The position numbers and the translations under genes are program-made. The notes below the pieces were generated by a model. The model did no database searches and had not been told where the DNA came from. It saw only the letters and a program-made list of their open reading frames with translations. A stretch of DNA of 64,000 nucleotides, taken from positions 1-64,000 of the forward strand of contig OX596334.1 of the NCBI GenBank assembly GCA_951394405.1, given 5' to 3'. This DNA comes from Coprinellus micaceus. Lineage: Eukaryota > Basidiomycota > Agaricomycetes > Agaricales > Psathyrellaceae. Shown piece after piece: positions 8,325-20,065 of this stretch. Numbering within the stretch: position 1 is the stretch's first letter; the number at the start of each line of letters is the position of its first letter.

Positions 8325-11300
8325 CTACGCAATCGCAATGAGCAACGTACACACCATCACCTTGATTCTCACCGTCTGGTACTCGCTTCAATCCGCGTTG
8401 TGGGGCACGGACAGAAGGAGGGGCATGATCGTCGGGTAGTGCTGCGGTCGAGTTAACCCCTCGAACGTGAATGAAAGTAGTCGGCACGGAGGTCCGACGA
8501 CGTACCTTTGCGAGCCCACCCTTACTCACATCCGCGACCATTGCCAGCGTCGTGCAGCAGCGAGATGTTTCTGTGACGCGGCGAGTCTGACGATTAGGTC
8601 CACGTGGGGTAGAGCGAACCGACGGGTTCAAAGGAATGAAGTAACCTGAGTTGTATCGAAGGGGAAGTATGAAGAAAACAAGACGCGAGGGTTGGAAACG
8701 CACCCTGGCTCGGGATCTTCCAACGCTTGAACGAGAGCGGGGAACGGCTGTTCGTGATACTGTTCTGGTAGCACTTCTTCGAGATCCGTACAAAGCTGAT
8801 CGCTACGATAATCGCGTTAGCATCACATTCGTGTTGTCGCGAGCCTCGAAGTTAAAGATATGGAACAAGGGTGGAGAGAAGAAGGGACGAGGAATGGGAA
8901 GCGGAGACGCAAGTACACGGGCAGAGGGATGAGAGATGGCAAGAGGATGAGCGGGGGGACAAGAGCACAAAGGTGAAGAGACGGGAGAACAAAATACGAC
9001 GATAACGAGCCAACGGAAACATGGGCATTACAGGGAACGGCAAGGAGGGGAGGAGTGGGGACTCGAAAGATATGAAGAGAAGGAAGAAACTCACATGCAC
9101 TGACATGTCGCATACTGGACTTGCGGATGCGAATCCTTGAAAATAGGCGTCACCAAGCTACAGGTCATATTCGTAAACCCAACTATCCAAGCCGAACGAG
9201 GGAGATCACGCACTCAACGATCTTCCCCAACTCATTCAGCATAACCCTCCCCGTACCCTCCGCAATCGCCGCGATAGCCATGAATCCGGCGTGTCGGGAA
9301 CGCCAGTGGTACGAGACGAGCATGGAGGCGATGTACTATTCGCAGGGGGAAAGGAAGGTCGTTAGCGTACGGAACGGATTATATGTGGAATAGATACGGA
9401 GAGAGGAAATGAAACGAAACGAAACGAAACGAAACGAGGTGGAGAGCGAATGAATTGAAAGCTAACCGGGAAAGGTAATTAAGAAAGGGATAGAGGAAAA
9501 CGCCAGAGCGGGAAGCGGTAAAATGCAAGGTCATGACGAAGACAGAAGAGAGTGATAATGACGGTGGAGAGCGGAAAGACGTAGGGGGTTGGTAGGGTAA
9601 GCGAATCTCCTCGTTCCATTGAACTGTACGACGAGTAGCGAGGGGGAGAAGAAGGAAAGAGTAGTAGGTGTGAGAAGAACGGATAGAACGTAACGGAACG
9701 AGGGTCGAGTAGAAGCGACACGGCCACGCATCCCGAACGTACGACCACAATACTCCTCGAACGAACGAAGAATCAAATGACGTAGAAAAGAACCATCGAC
9801 TGAACGAACGAATCCCCTAACCACTCTCACGTAGAACGAAGGAAAGAACGAGCAAATATCCAGACCTCAAAACAAGCACTCACCTGAAACGCCGGAGGAA
9901 GAACAACCTTGCCCCCAACGCACACGCCAGCTATCCACACTCTGCTCGTACACCGCAGGCCCTTCGTCGACGTTGGAGGCTAAGGTTGGCTATAGTTTGG
10001 GTAGAGAGAGAGGGGGAGAGAGGGTCGTTAGTAAGGTGTCGAATCAGGAGAGTCGAGTAAAGGAAGGTGAAAAACGGGGAAGGGGACGAGGAAACGAAGA
10101 ACAGAAACGACGCGATGGTGAAGAGAACCCAGTTGAAATGGGACGAGAAGAAAGGCTTCGCGGAGACCCAAACCGAACGAGGAGGGGGAGTCCGAACGCG
10201 TCGAAAGGTCGGGAACCCAGGAACCCAGTCGCGCGCCGGGTCGACGACACGCACTCGCCTACCAAACGAACTTCCTGGCACGCCAAGTCTTCCGCAAAGA
10301 GGCAAGGCGGATCAAAGGCGAACGAACGAACGCCCTCATCCCGCAGAATCTTCAGAAGCGATCAAACGAACTCAAAACACCCGCATCCTCCCTCCCCGAC
10401 TCCCGCACATCCGCCCCTCACTCTTTTCACCATCCCCGGCCTCGCCTCACTCAGACTAACCATCACCTCCAAACTCGCAAGCCTCAACGCCCCCCTATCT
10501 TCTTTCTCCAGCTCCCCTTCCGCGTCTGCCCCTGTCCCATTCGCCCCACCGCTGGGGTGATCGTCGTCGTCAGCCCCATTCGAGCTCGCGTGCGAACTGA
10601 ACGGGTTGTTAAACGAGGATGGGGCTTCGCCGGGGAGGAGAAAGACGAACGCCCCGCCCCCCGTGGACGACTGCGACGCCGACCGACTCGCGAACAGCCT
10701 TGACGCCGTCGGCGTAGGCCCGCAATCCACTGCCGGAAGGATGAGCTGCGGCATGGAAGTCAACAGCGCGCTCAGGTCCGGCTGGAAGAGCGCCGGGTTC
10801 GTCGAGCATAAGGGTGTGAGTGCCATGAGGAAGCGTGTGAGGTTCGCCGTATTCGAGGGGGCTTTTCTTGGGATGAGGGTGAAGATGAGGAGGAAGGGGA
10901 GGGAGAGGGGGAAGGGTAGAGGGGCAGAGAGAGGAGGTTTTGGGAGAGGAAGTGGGCCGTCTCGAGGATTGGGTACATAAGGCTGAGACGATTGGGCGAG
11001 TTGGCCCGGTTTGGCGGCGGTGAGGTATGCCATGGAAGAGAGGAGGGCGGCGTAGCGGACCTTTGAATATGTACGTTCATGTGGGTATGCGTCAACGCGA
11101 AGGTAGTCGACGGAGAGGGGAATACGTCGGAGGGAATGCAGCCGACAGAAAGAGCGGATTCGTCGGGGGGGAAGTCGAGGGAGAAAGAGGATGTGTCGGT
11201 ACGAAAGCGGTCGACAGAGGGAAGGGGTCCGCCGACGGGGACGTGACCAACGCGTATACGTGGATACGTCGACGAGGCATGGGTTAGTGTAGAGAGGGTG

Positions 11301-11960
11301 TCGAGGATCGGACGTGGGGCGTTGAAGTGAAGGCATACGTCGAGGGGTCGAAGTTGATTCAAACGGGGTGGAACAAGGGACGCGTCGACGAGTGAACGCA
11401 TTTTGACATCCGTCGGTCGAGGTCGGGGATCAACGTGAACGGATACGGGTAAGATAAACATAAAACAGAACGTCAGCCTTCCCCTCACCCAAACCAAACT
11501 CAACCACATTACGCACCTGGAGAGGAGGAGAAAGAAGGACGGATGAAGAAGAGAGACGGAGACGAGGAGAGGAAAGGGAGGAAGAAGAGGGAAGGATCGG
11601 GGAGCGAATGGAATGGAGGGCAGTCGAGCGAGGGGAAATACGACGACGGCGACGGGAGGGAAGTGAGGGGAAGGGGACAGAGAGCCGGAGAGGCTGGCGA
11701 CGACGCGTGGCCATAATCGAGCGTCGCGATCGCGAAGATCGAAGTCGCGCCGTTCGAACGGGCGAGATCGAGGGGCGTGGATAGGGCGTATCGTCGAAGG
11801 GAGAGGGCGAGGGCGAAGGGAATCGAAAGGCGGGGGTGAAAAGAACGAGCTCAACTAACCTGATTCGTCATCGTGAAACTCTGCACCTGCAACGCATCCC
11901 ACGGGCGTCCCCTCACGATCCCATGCTTCGCCACATCACATACCGTAGCGAAGACGAATA
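8325..11960 (-). pseudogene. Decayed importin beta-3 (Kap121/Pse1-type karyopherin) gene copy
   Basis: Fragments colinear with fungal Kap121/importin-5 HEAT repeats run right to left. About 11860-11952 reads TVCDVAKHGIVRGRPWDAL. 10989-11068 reads SKVRYAALLSSMAYLTAA. 10425-10880 reads LTPLCSTNPALFQPDLSAL and, later, ALRLASLEVMVSLSEARPG. 9892-9975 reads GPAVYEQSVD, LACALG, GKVVLPPAFQ. 9205-9330 reads HAGFMAIAAIAEGTGRVM. 9110-9160 reads LVTPIFKDSHPQVQYATC. 8705-8800 reads QLCTDLEEVLPEQYHEQ and ALEDPEPR. 8520-8560 reads TLAMVADVSKGGLAK. 8330-8440 reads HYPTIMPLLLSV. Introns with good GT-AG ends still separate several of these. Damage: two frame changes within 45 bp at 9901-9960 (each fits a single-base loss), an extra base near 11000, an internal deletion joining 'HAHAAA' to 'TTLAMVAD', and in-frame TGA and TAG in the last fragment. 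The C-terminal half and the N-terminus are absent. Intact family members carry cargo through nuclear pores with Ran. Confidence 0.8.
9411..9435. repeat. (GAAAC)5 microsatellite
   Basis: Five perfect GAAAC units lie in a gap between two importin-like fragments. This is simple-sequence expansion with no coding role. Confidence 0.95.
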
Positions 11961-14900
11961 TAGGAAAAGGACGAGGCCAACCAGGCAGACAAGAGGACGT
12001 GAGAGGTGTGGCGGGTTGGGTGAACGGGATGAAAAGAAATGAACTGAATGAAGATTCGCATAATGAAAGGTGAAGGAAAGGGATGAAGAGGTGCGTAACG
12101 AAGAGAACCTGGATAGAAACCGAACCGGAACACGAACAACTTGGGCGACTCACCAACCTCCCATCCCAGCAAAACACTGCTTGACCGTGCCCACCACAGT
12201 CGCCGTGTACGTAGACTCTTCCCCATGGCTCTGCCTTCATCCCACAAACCCCCTCCCCCCTTCCTTGCCTCTGCCCCACAAACTTCTTCATTCCACCTCC
12301 ACGGACTCGCCCCCTGCCTTCATTCCCCCCGTTCTGTTCCGTCTCTTCCCTCAGACTACCCTTGGTCCGAAGCTGGTAGCGACGACGGCGGCTCATTCAC
12401 TCACCTCGAGTCCTCCTCGAATCGTACGTGAACGGGGGGGGAGGGGCGAACGAGTTGGCGGATTGGTGAAAGACCCGGGAAGGCGTCGTGGGATTTCGAG
12501 GGGAAGCGGCGGGAAGTGGAAAGGAAGACCGCGAGTCAGGCAATCGGGATTGGAGAGAAGGGAGGTGGTGGTCGGAATTGGTTGGGTAGCGCCAGGGAGA
12601 TCGGCAATAAAAGAGAAGGGGAAGCGGGGGGGAACAATGTTTTGTTAGCGGGTTGAACGAACACAATGCGACGGGGGATACGTACCTCGCAAACGTAGTT
12701 CGTTGATTTGGGAGTGGACGTCGCAGGTGTTCAAGCACCCTACGCGCGACCGCGAGACGGGATGCGCGTACTGGGGCTCGTTTGATGAGGTTGGGCGTTG
12801 CCGTGCCTTCGTGCCTCGTGGACGAGATATCCTGGCCCCGCGTGGGCAGAGCGAATAAATAAGTGCGATTGAACCTCGGCCGAGGACGAAGGAAACGTAG
12901 TGGGAAGCTGAGGTGACGTTACCGAAGGCGTCGGTACTAAGGATAAGCCGGGGTTGTTGTCGAAGCCTGAAACCGCCCCTCCACCCATCCAACTCGCCCC
13001 TCCCCAAATCCTACCGTCTACATACATTCCTACTACTCGTCGTCTACACCCTCACTACTCGTCGCCTCCATCCCCAAACACCCAATCCCCTGCTCCTCCC
13101 TCAACCCAGACGGCGGCGGGCACAACATCGATCCACCTTCCTGATACTGCGCCATAGTCGTTGAAAGGCTTGACGTATTCGCATTGGGCCCAGTGGGATA
13201 CCATTGAAGTGTTGACGAGAAACGGAAAGCCCCTAAGATGATCAAGGGTGAGAGTGGCGTGGTAGGATTTAAGGCTAACCCGCAGGCCTCACCGAACGCA
13301 CAGACCCTGGTCCATTCTAGATCGTGAGCGTTAAGAGCGATCGATGAAGAGAAACGGGAACCCAATTCTGCCGCCCTCCAGCGGTAATCCCTGCTCGGAG
13401 GAGTCCAAGGGGCTCAAGGTAAGGAACGAATCACTCGGCGTGCGGCGACCCCTTCCAGAGGGAGAACGAGCCCAAGTATGGGAAGAGAGTCCGAGGCAGG
13501 CACGACGGAGAGGTCCATGATACGCTCAACGGAATGGGACTCTGGGTTAGGACTGCAGACAAAGAAGACCAACTCAAGTCCCATGTGCGGAATCGGTGGT
13601 GGATTGGCCGGTTCGGGCAGCTGTCGAGCGGATTGCTTCATATTCATATTCGTGTTCTAAGTCGTACCTACCCAACGTCCTACTCGAGCACACGGCACTC
13701 AGAATCACCGTGCGTATCGTTGGCGAGACTCCATGCTCTCCCGATCCGGTTCGGAGGAGCTCGGCATACGTGGACACATAAATTCACTCACCTCTCCCTG
13801 GCACAACCGAAGGTCATCGGGTTGAACGTACCCCACCAAGCCCATATGAGCACGGGGAAGCTTGAAGGCTCGATCGCGAGACGTAGATCCCGTTCGACCG
13901 AATGCAAGGATGTAGACGTAGGCAAGGAGGAATTATGCCATCTCCACACGCTATACCCGCACGACAATGTCCAAGATGGACAGCGAAGCCTCTTCGAGTC
14001 GGCGTTGATATCGACCGGGAGGTCTGTCCACAAGAGAAGGACGATCACTGCAGCGATTGGGCGCCACTGCGATGGAGATATCCGGGGCGACACCGTCGCT
14101 GGACTACGAAAGCACGTTGAAGAGTCAAATCGGTAAGACAAGAGAAGCAACAAGAGACTCCCCAGGCAAAAGCGTAGATGGTGTCGACGAGAGAGAGAGA
14201 AACCGAGGCAGACAAGCATCTCGAAACCGCACGAACGCGGGTCGTGGCCTGTGGCATCCGTCGAGAGGAAGATCCGGCACGTCCACCTTGATTCCGGTCG
14301 AGCTTCCGGTAGCAGCCTGTGATCATGATCAGAGGAAGGAGAACCAGAGGAGGATCGTGGAACCGATCCCACTCGCCCAAGAAGTATGAACGGGCTCCGA
14401 AGCGAGTCAACCAGTAGGAGGGATAGCCCAGTGGAACGAAAAGTATGACCCCTTGGCCGACGAAGGATAATACGTCGAAACGAGCTCGATTCGACGGTGG
14501 GTCGTCGAAGTGCGGTATGGGTTGTATGCTCCCATGCTCGACGTATCGGTGGGAAGGCCGAGGTTGGGATTCAAGGAGGACAAGTGGAAGGGTAAACCAA
14601 GCTTCAAATGCAACGGCGAGTCAAAGTGCGAAGGAGGACGTGACGAGAACGTCCGCGAGGGCGAGTTGAACGGTAGACCTATCTTCGAACGCGACGGGGA
14701 GTCGAAACGCGCAGGGAGGGCGGAGAACGCGTGTGGGACTGATTCACGGTTCGGTGTAAACGTGTCGAGGTGCGATTGAAGCACGGTCGATGACAAAGCT
14801 GGGGTAACAAGAAGCTGCGACGTGGATGTCGAGAGCGTAGACCGGGGTGCGATTGAAGCACGGTCGAGGACGATGTGGATGTGACGAGACGATGAGACGA

Positions 14901-16700
14901 TGATGCCGAGAGCATCAACATCGAGCTTGGGTTGCTCTCGAAACTTGAACCCGGCCCGCTCGTTCCTCCCGAATTCCTCTCCTCCACACCCCCGCTACCC
15001 AGACGGCGGTGGACTGAACGCCGACGCCATACTCGCCCCAAAGCACGACGGATTCGCGTTGAAACCAGTCGGACCCGCATGAAACCCGAACGTGGCATTA
15101 CCCTGCGACTCAAGCGGGGTCTTCGTCCACCCCGACGCAATACTACTCGCCCTATGGAGTACTCGCCAGGTTGAACCTCAGCGTTGGGCCCTTGAATCCA
15201 TTCTCGCTCGCCGTACCTGGAGGCGTAGGTGACTGCCCCCCGCCGAAACTTCTAGGAAACGGGGAGTTGATATTCAAATGTGTGTTCCCCCGCCTGGTAG
15301 GGATAGGGTGAAGACAAGCATGGATAGGGTGAGGACGAGTTGGCTGGGGGGTACGGGGAGGATGAGTGTGAGGGGGAAGATGAATGCGTGGAGCGGGTGG
15401 ATGCGACGGAGGACCGTTTGGCCATGACGGGTTTCTTGAGCTTGGTGAGGAATTGGACGTGAGAGGAGGCGAATTGGCTGAGTACGGCTTCAGAGTAGGC
15501 CTAGAGGTTGAGGGGGCTTAGAAAGAAGATGGGGACAGGGTGAAGAAGAGGAGGTGAAGGAGAGGAAATGAAATGGGTGGGTTGCGGATATTGTAAGATA
15601 CGTAGAGTGGAGAAGAGCGGGGGCCTAGAAGGCACGGTGAGACGGGAGGACAGTGGGGAGTGGATGAATCATGAGAGTGCGAGATTGAGAGGAAGAACAT
15701 ATGGGAGGGATAGAGCGAGGGAAATGGGGAACGATGAAGCAGCAAAGCAGACGTACGAGGTATACACCGTCGGAGTCTCCGTTTCCGGATACTTGGAGGA
15801 GGATGATGATCTCGTCGTCCTAACTGACCATCGAAGTGTTACCATTGCGTATGGACGTGGAGTAGACGAAGAGAGTCCGCGGCAGTCACTGAAACAGAGA
15901 ACGGAATGAGGAAGGAATGTAACTCGATATCAGCGCTAATACGAACGAGTTAGGACTTGGGTACGCACCTTCATGAACATAAGATCATCTATATTCTCCG
16001 CAACACCATCGTCCACCGCCACGCACTTCCCAATCCCGCCCTTCATCGCGAACTGCGTCCATCGCACCAGGTCTGTTGGTTCCATCACTCCTCGTGGTCC
16101 TTCCTACTCGCGGTTCGTATCCTCGTATTGATAGCGGTGTTTGGGGTCGGTGGTGAGGTGTGTCGAGCTTCCTAGACTGGGGGGTGTTCGATTAAGCACT
16201 CGAATCAGCGGTATAGGCTGAGTAATGAGTGTGTTGTGCTGGAACGATGGTATGTGTTGGCGCTTCTTAGTCAATTCGTGTCGTCGGTTGGGTATCCCCT
16301 TCCTAGGCTTAACCCTGGCGAACGATCGCAATTCCGTAGTTTCTAAAGGATAGAAGAAGGATAGATGGGCATTGAATGCCCGGAGGACGAGGAGGACGTC
16401 GTCGACGACGAGCACGACGAAGAACAAGCCTTGCTGGATGTGCCATCAAACGTGCTTGACCAGACGCCCTTGCCAAACACCGCCAACATTTCGGCGATTA
16501 CGCGCCGAGGTCCGCAAGGCGGGATCGATGTCCAGATCGTTGTGGACGGTGTCGAGAAGGTCGAGCTCGTCGGGGACGATGACGACGGCGATTGCATGGC
16601 GGTGGGTTTGTGGGGATGGGAAGTTAGTGAAGGGCGGTCAGATATATCGTGATGTCACTTCTCGGCGTTCTCCAACCACCTGACTAGACACGGCGCTCGA
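11961..16700. other. Unresolved stretch with degenerate coding-like segments
   Basis: Splice-site-like motifs are frequent on the - strand, but I cannot assemble a gene. Two segments (about 12940-13210 and 14925-15085) are diverged copies of each other: both carry an ACCCAGACGGCGG block followed, in one + frame, by GGGxNxD and FALxPVG. The opposite strand gives Gly/Asn/Ser/Phe-rich text. 14470-14760 encodes imperfect repeats. 16365-16620 (+) is a GC3-rich acidic frame (PEDEEDVVDDEHDEEQ, then LVGDDDD) that could be a real exon of an unknown protein. No domain is recognisable, and stops interrupt every candidate. Confidence 0.4.
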
Positions 16701-18229
16701 GGGCGTTGGGTGGTATCCTGACTCGGCGTGGGCCATTGTATTGTAAATATACGCATACGAGCCAACGTTATACAGTACACACCTTCAAAGTAGTCGCTTT
16801 GGTTGCAAAACGAGATGAGATTGCCCGAGTCGTTGTTCTCGAACCCCGAAGCATTCCTCTCCCCCGACGAACCAGCGTAGAAAGCCCCGACCACGTTTGG
16901 TATTCTAACTACCTTCAGGCAAGTGTTTTCGAACGGAAATGCTGGTACTTTGTGCACATCTCACAGGCCTTAGTACCGACAACGGCGTACGAAGGAAACT
17001 TCAACGCGGTTTGCGGGAGTGTGCATGCGGCAGCGATCGAGGCGCGAAAACCCTCGGCGTGCGTTCGGCGGGTTGGATTCCACGCAGTGAGTCTATTCCG
17101 TTCGCCCTTGAAGCCTTGGTATATTCTCGGTGGTGAACCTAGGTTCAATCGCAGGGTACGTACTCGGAGTCGTGCAAACGCCCGCCTTCGTATCCTCGCT
17201 GGTCGCCAACCGACGACTTGTGGTTTGGGCGATTCAATCTGGGCATGAATTCACTCGAGACTATACAGGCTTCACTATATATCGCAGGTGAGCTCACGCC
17301 AACGGGTTTTCTCGTGGGATTCGGGACTCCTACAAAGTGCAACTGTTGTACATAGCTGAGCGGACTCGCTAATCCGTTGAATATTCAAACGAAGAGACTT
17401 CGATTGGATGGGACGTGGGCTGTGTCGTAGCGGTTCTTCCTTGCGAAGCCCAAAACACGCTCGACTTTATCGGCGTGTGTTCCCTTGCGAATCCGATCGC
17501 CACTCAAAGCCACCGCGTTCGGAGACAATACGGTTCGTGGATTCACTGCCTTTTTGTGTTCGAACTCCCACTATCGATCGTCCATCGATTCTCCTCCCGC
17601 TCACCCCCCTTGTTGCGCAGTCCCTCTGGTATGGTCTGCCTGGTATACACGGTTCTGTAGAACACCGAGGTTAGTAAGGCAACAATAGATTGTCGACTGG
17701 CGGAACAAATTCCGCCCCTCCAACCTCGACTCCGGTAGATTATCCTCTCGTAACCGGCCCTCGACTTCCATGCGTGAAGCGTACGTGTGGAACGGCGGTC
17801 TCCGAATGCGTTGGTGACGGGACGTTGCGCGAGAGTGATCGACTGACTGCCTGTGCCCTTCCCTGTCGTTCAGTGGGCTCGATTCTTTCTACCAACGATT
17901 GCCCGTTCTCCCACTTGTCCTTGCTGGGTCGTTCCTTCTGGAGGCACCGATCCGTATCTCTAGGCCTCTGATCTCTCGTCCTTTGGACTCGCGCTTCCAT
18001 ATCCAGCCTGCCTCTTCCACAAATTAGCTGGCGTGAGATGTACACCCGGCAATCCCACGTCGGTGTTCTACACCGTTCGTAGATAAAGGGATGGTGTTGC
18101 ATCTCCCTTTCGAACCACATGTTCGGACCCTCGGACACATCCATCAGACACCCGCCGGGGCCTAACATCCACCCACACGCCAGAAATCAGCCACCCAAAC
18201 TGCCCAGAAGCGCCCGCACACGAGCTCCG
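16701..18229. other. No recognisable gene
   Basis: Only short frames are present. The longest that starts with ATG is a - strand frame at 17740-18168 (142 codons), charged and arginine-rich with no domain. I see no repeat structure beyond scattered short matches. Confidence 0.4.
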
Positions 18230-18535
18230 GCCGTCCTATAGGGGGCTGGCGCCTGTGGCTATATATAGCACTATAGGCGCTCGGCTCCCAAGGGCGCTAT
18301 GGCCCAGCGGTTGTGTGTCCTGGGTCTGTGCAGTCGTTAGCGGGTTCGAATCCAGGGTAAGACATTTCCATTTTGTTTCCCGTTTGACTCTGGGGCCGCT
18401 GGGGCGGTTGCCGGGGGTCGAGGGGTGGGCGCTTATTGAAGCCCCCAGTGGGGGCCTAAATAAGCGCCCGTCCGAAATGGCGCGTTGGGTCGCCGTGGCT
18501 GTTAGTTTAGGATGTATATAGAGAATGAACACGCA
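18230..18535 (+). mobile_element. tRNA-derived SINE-like unit
   Basis: It contains an A box TGGCCCAGCGG (18300-18310) and a perfect B box GGTTCGAATCC (18343-18353), 32 nt apart, which is the internal RNA polymerase III promoter layout of tRNA genes. The T-arm stem does not pair, so this is not a functional tRNA. A GC-rich hairpin (18427-18469) follows. The unit lies just downstream of a BTB gene whose 3' part is missing. Ends are approximate and no target-site duplication was identified. Confidence 0.55.
18427..18469. repeat. Strong nested hairpin with GGGCGCTTATT arms
   Basis: The outer arms of 11 bp are perfect (18427-18437 with 18459-18469). Inner arms GCCCCC/GGGGGC (18441-18446 with 18450-18455) leave a 3-nt loop. 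The outer arm core AAGCGCCC recurs nearby at 18594 and 18706 and, as GGGCGCTT, at 18569. Such a structure could be a transcript end or a cruciform-forming repeat unit. Confidence 0.9.
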
Positions 18536-18976
18536 TTTATTTCGAGTTGCCAGATCTTTCCGTTGTGTGGGCGCTTGTGGGTTGCCAGATCGTTAAGCGC
18601 CCGTTGCTGCAACCAAACGTTGTGGGTGTTTGCGTGGACGGATCCTTGCAAAATAAATCGAGAAAAAAATTAATTGGGTGGGCGGGTGTACATGCTACGG
18701 AAAATAAGCGCCCGAGCGCGAATTGGACGTGCACCGGCGCGTTGAAGTCGCGAAAATATGTAAAATTGAGGGGGAAAAAATGCGGGCAGGTGAACACGTC
18801 GAAACAAGCGCCCATGGTCAACTGAAAATGTGGATCCGTGAAATAAGAACACATAAAACTTGAAAAAGATACCAAGAAATTTCCCTAGGTCTATGAAAAC
18901 GGGGAAGCCCCCGTTAATTTGTTGCGCGAACCTTAATCGAGGCGCGTAAACCTTAAAATGAATCCCAGAAGACCCC

Positions 18977-19647
18977 TTAAGGCCTAAGCAATAAGGATAG
19001 GAACCATGAGCGAACCCTGAACTGTTGCGCAAGGTCTATCAGTTTCAGAGGGGAGTTGGCACCCTTTTCTTGAAACATATTGTCAACGCAGAAATCCCGG
19101 ATCTGCGAGTCGGGAACTTATTAACGCTGGCGACGCGAAGGTGCGGCCTGCACGCACCTCTTTCATCTCCCACATAGTCGACAAGCGCAGCACACCGAGC
19201 CACTCTTCCTCAGATAGATCGAACTCGCCATCAATGACGTGACTTCGTCTAGGGGATCGCAGGTACGGGCAATCAGAACGCACGGAAAGAGCGTGTTGGC
19301 CTAGGGCAGCAGAATGTGCGTACGCGGGGTGCATTATCTTCATCAACGACGCGAAATCCTTCTCGTTACAGCCGTGCAGTACAATTGGCCTCTCCTTCGA
19401 GCTCCCCTCGCCCGACTGGCCCTGCGGCAGAAGGAACATGTCTTGGAAGACCTCAGACGCGTTTGTGAAGATATGACGAAAGGACTGGAAGAGGCGGTCC
19501 CCAACCTAGTTCAAATGTTTGTTCGAGGTGTGAAGATCTAGAAGAGAGTGTTATCTGGCGTACCCGGAACACCACGAGCTCCCAACTCGACTCATCATCT
19601 TCAACTTTCACCTTTGGGTCGGGTGACTGATGGCTATTCGTAGACAT
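18977..19647 (-). CDS. BTB/POZ protein, truncated copy
   Basis: Four exons (19647-19564, 19505-19324, 19248-19158, 19102-18977) with GT-AG introns and matching phases give 160 residues. Start MSTNSHQSPDPKVKVED, then a BTB-type core: LFQSFRHIFTNASEVFQDM, KERPIVLHGCNEKDFASLM, FDLSEEEWLGVLRLSTMWE. The last exon continues IRDFCVDNMFQEKG and LAQQFRVRSWF, and stops at a TAA 41 codons in. Exons 1-3 have the same lengths (84, 182, 91 nt) as the neighbouring gene at 20066-21239, but that gene's last exon runs 213 codons. After the TAA the sequence shows no similarity to the paralogue, so the gene lost its C-terminal region. BTB domains mediate dimerisation or cullin-3 binding. The protein may be a short BTB-only form or a dying copy. 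Confidence 0.75.
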
Positions 19648-20065
19648 GGTACCTGGAAGGTGGTAGACGTGGTGCCGTGGTATGAAAGAAAAGGCAAAGG
19701 AGGCGCTATCAAGATTGATCAAACCCTTCTTCCACCAAATCCCGATCGATAGCACTTTGCTGGAGCGGAGATTGAGCTACCACGGGGTATATCTGGCCAT
19801 TGCCGGTAGCATTCACATACCCGACCCTTTGTTCATAACCCTAACGAACATCCGAATTCAATGGGAAGTAGGTCCTTGCCCCTGTCTGTCACCCCGAACA
19901 ATCCGATCGTTGGCTTTGCCCATGAAAGGGCCAACAATGCGGCCACGCTAGTAATGAACAGCCAGTGCGCCTCTGGCACGCATATTAAAATCTCTGTGCT
20001 GCCGAGACCTCCTTTCTCTACCAGTATAAAATATGTTCACCCCCGAAATATCAATACAGTGTCCC

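Noticed and set aside
10772..11854. 360-codon proline/serine-rich - strand frame as a gene
   Set aside because: Its text is mostly intronic or frame-shifted reading of the importin-like pseudogene; only short passages (LSLMYPILETAHFLSQ) are family-like.
18290..18360. Functional tRNA gene
   Set aside because: A and B boxes are present but the T-arm and acceptor stems do not pair; treated as tRNA-derived SINE.
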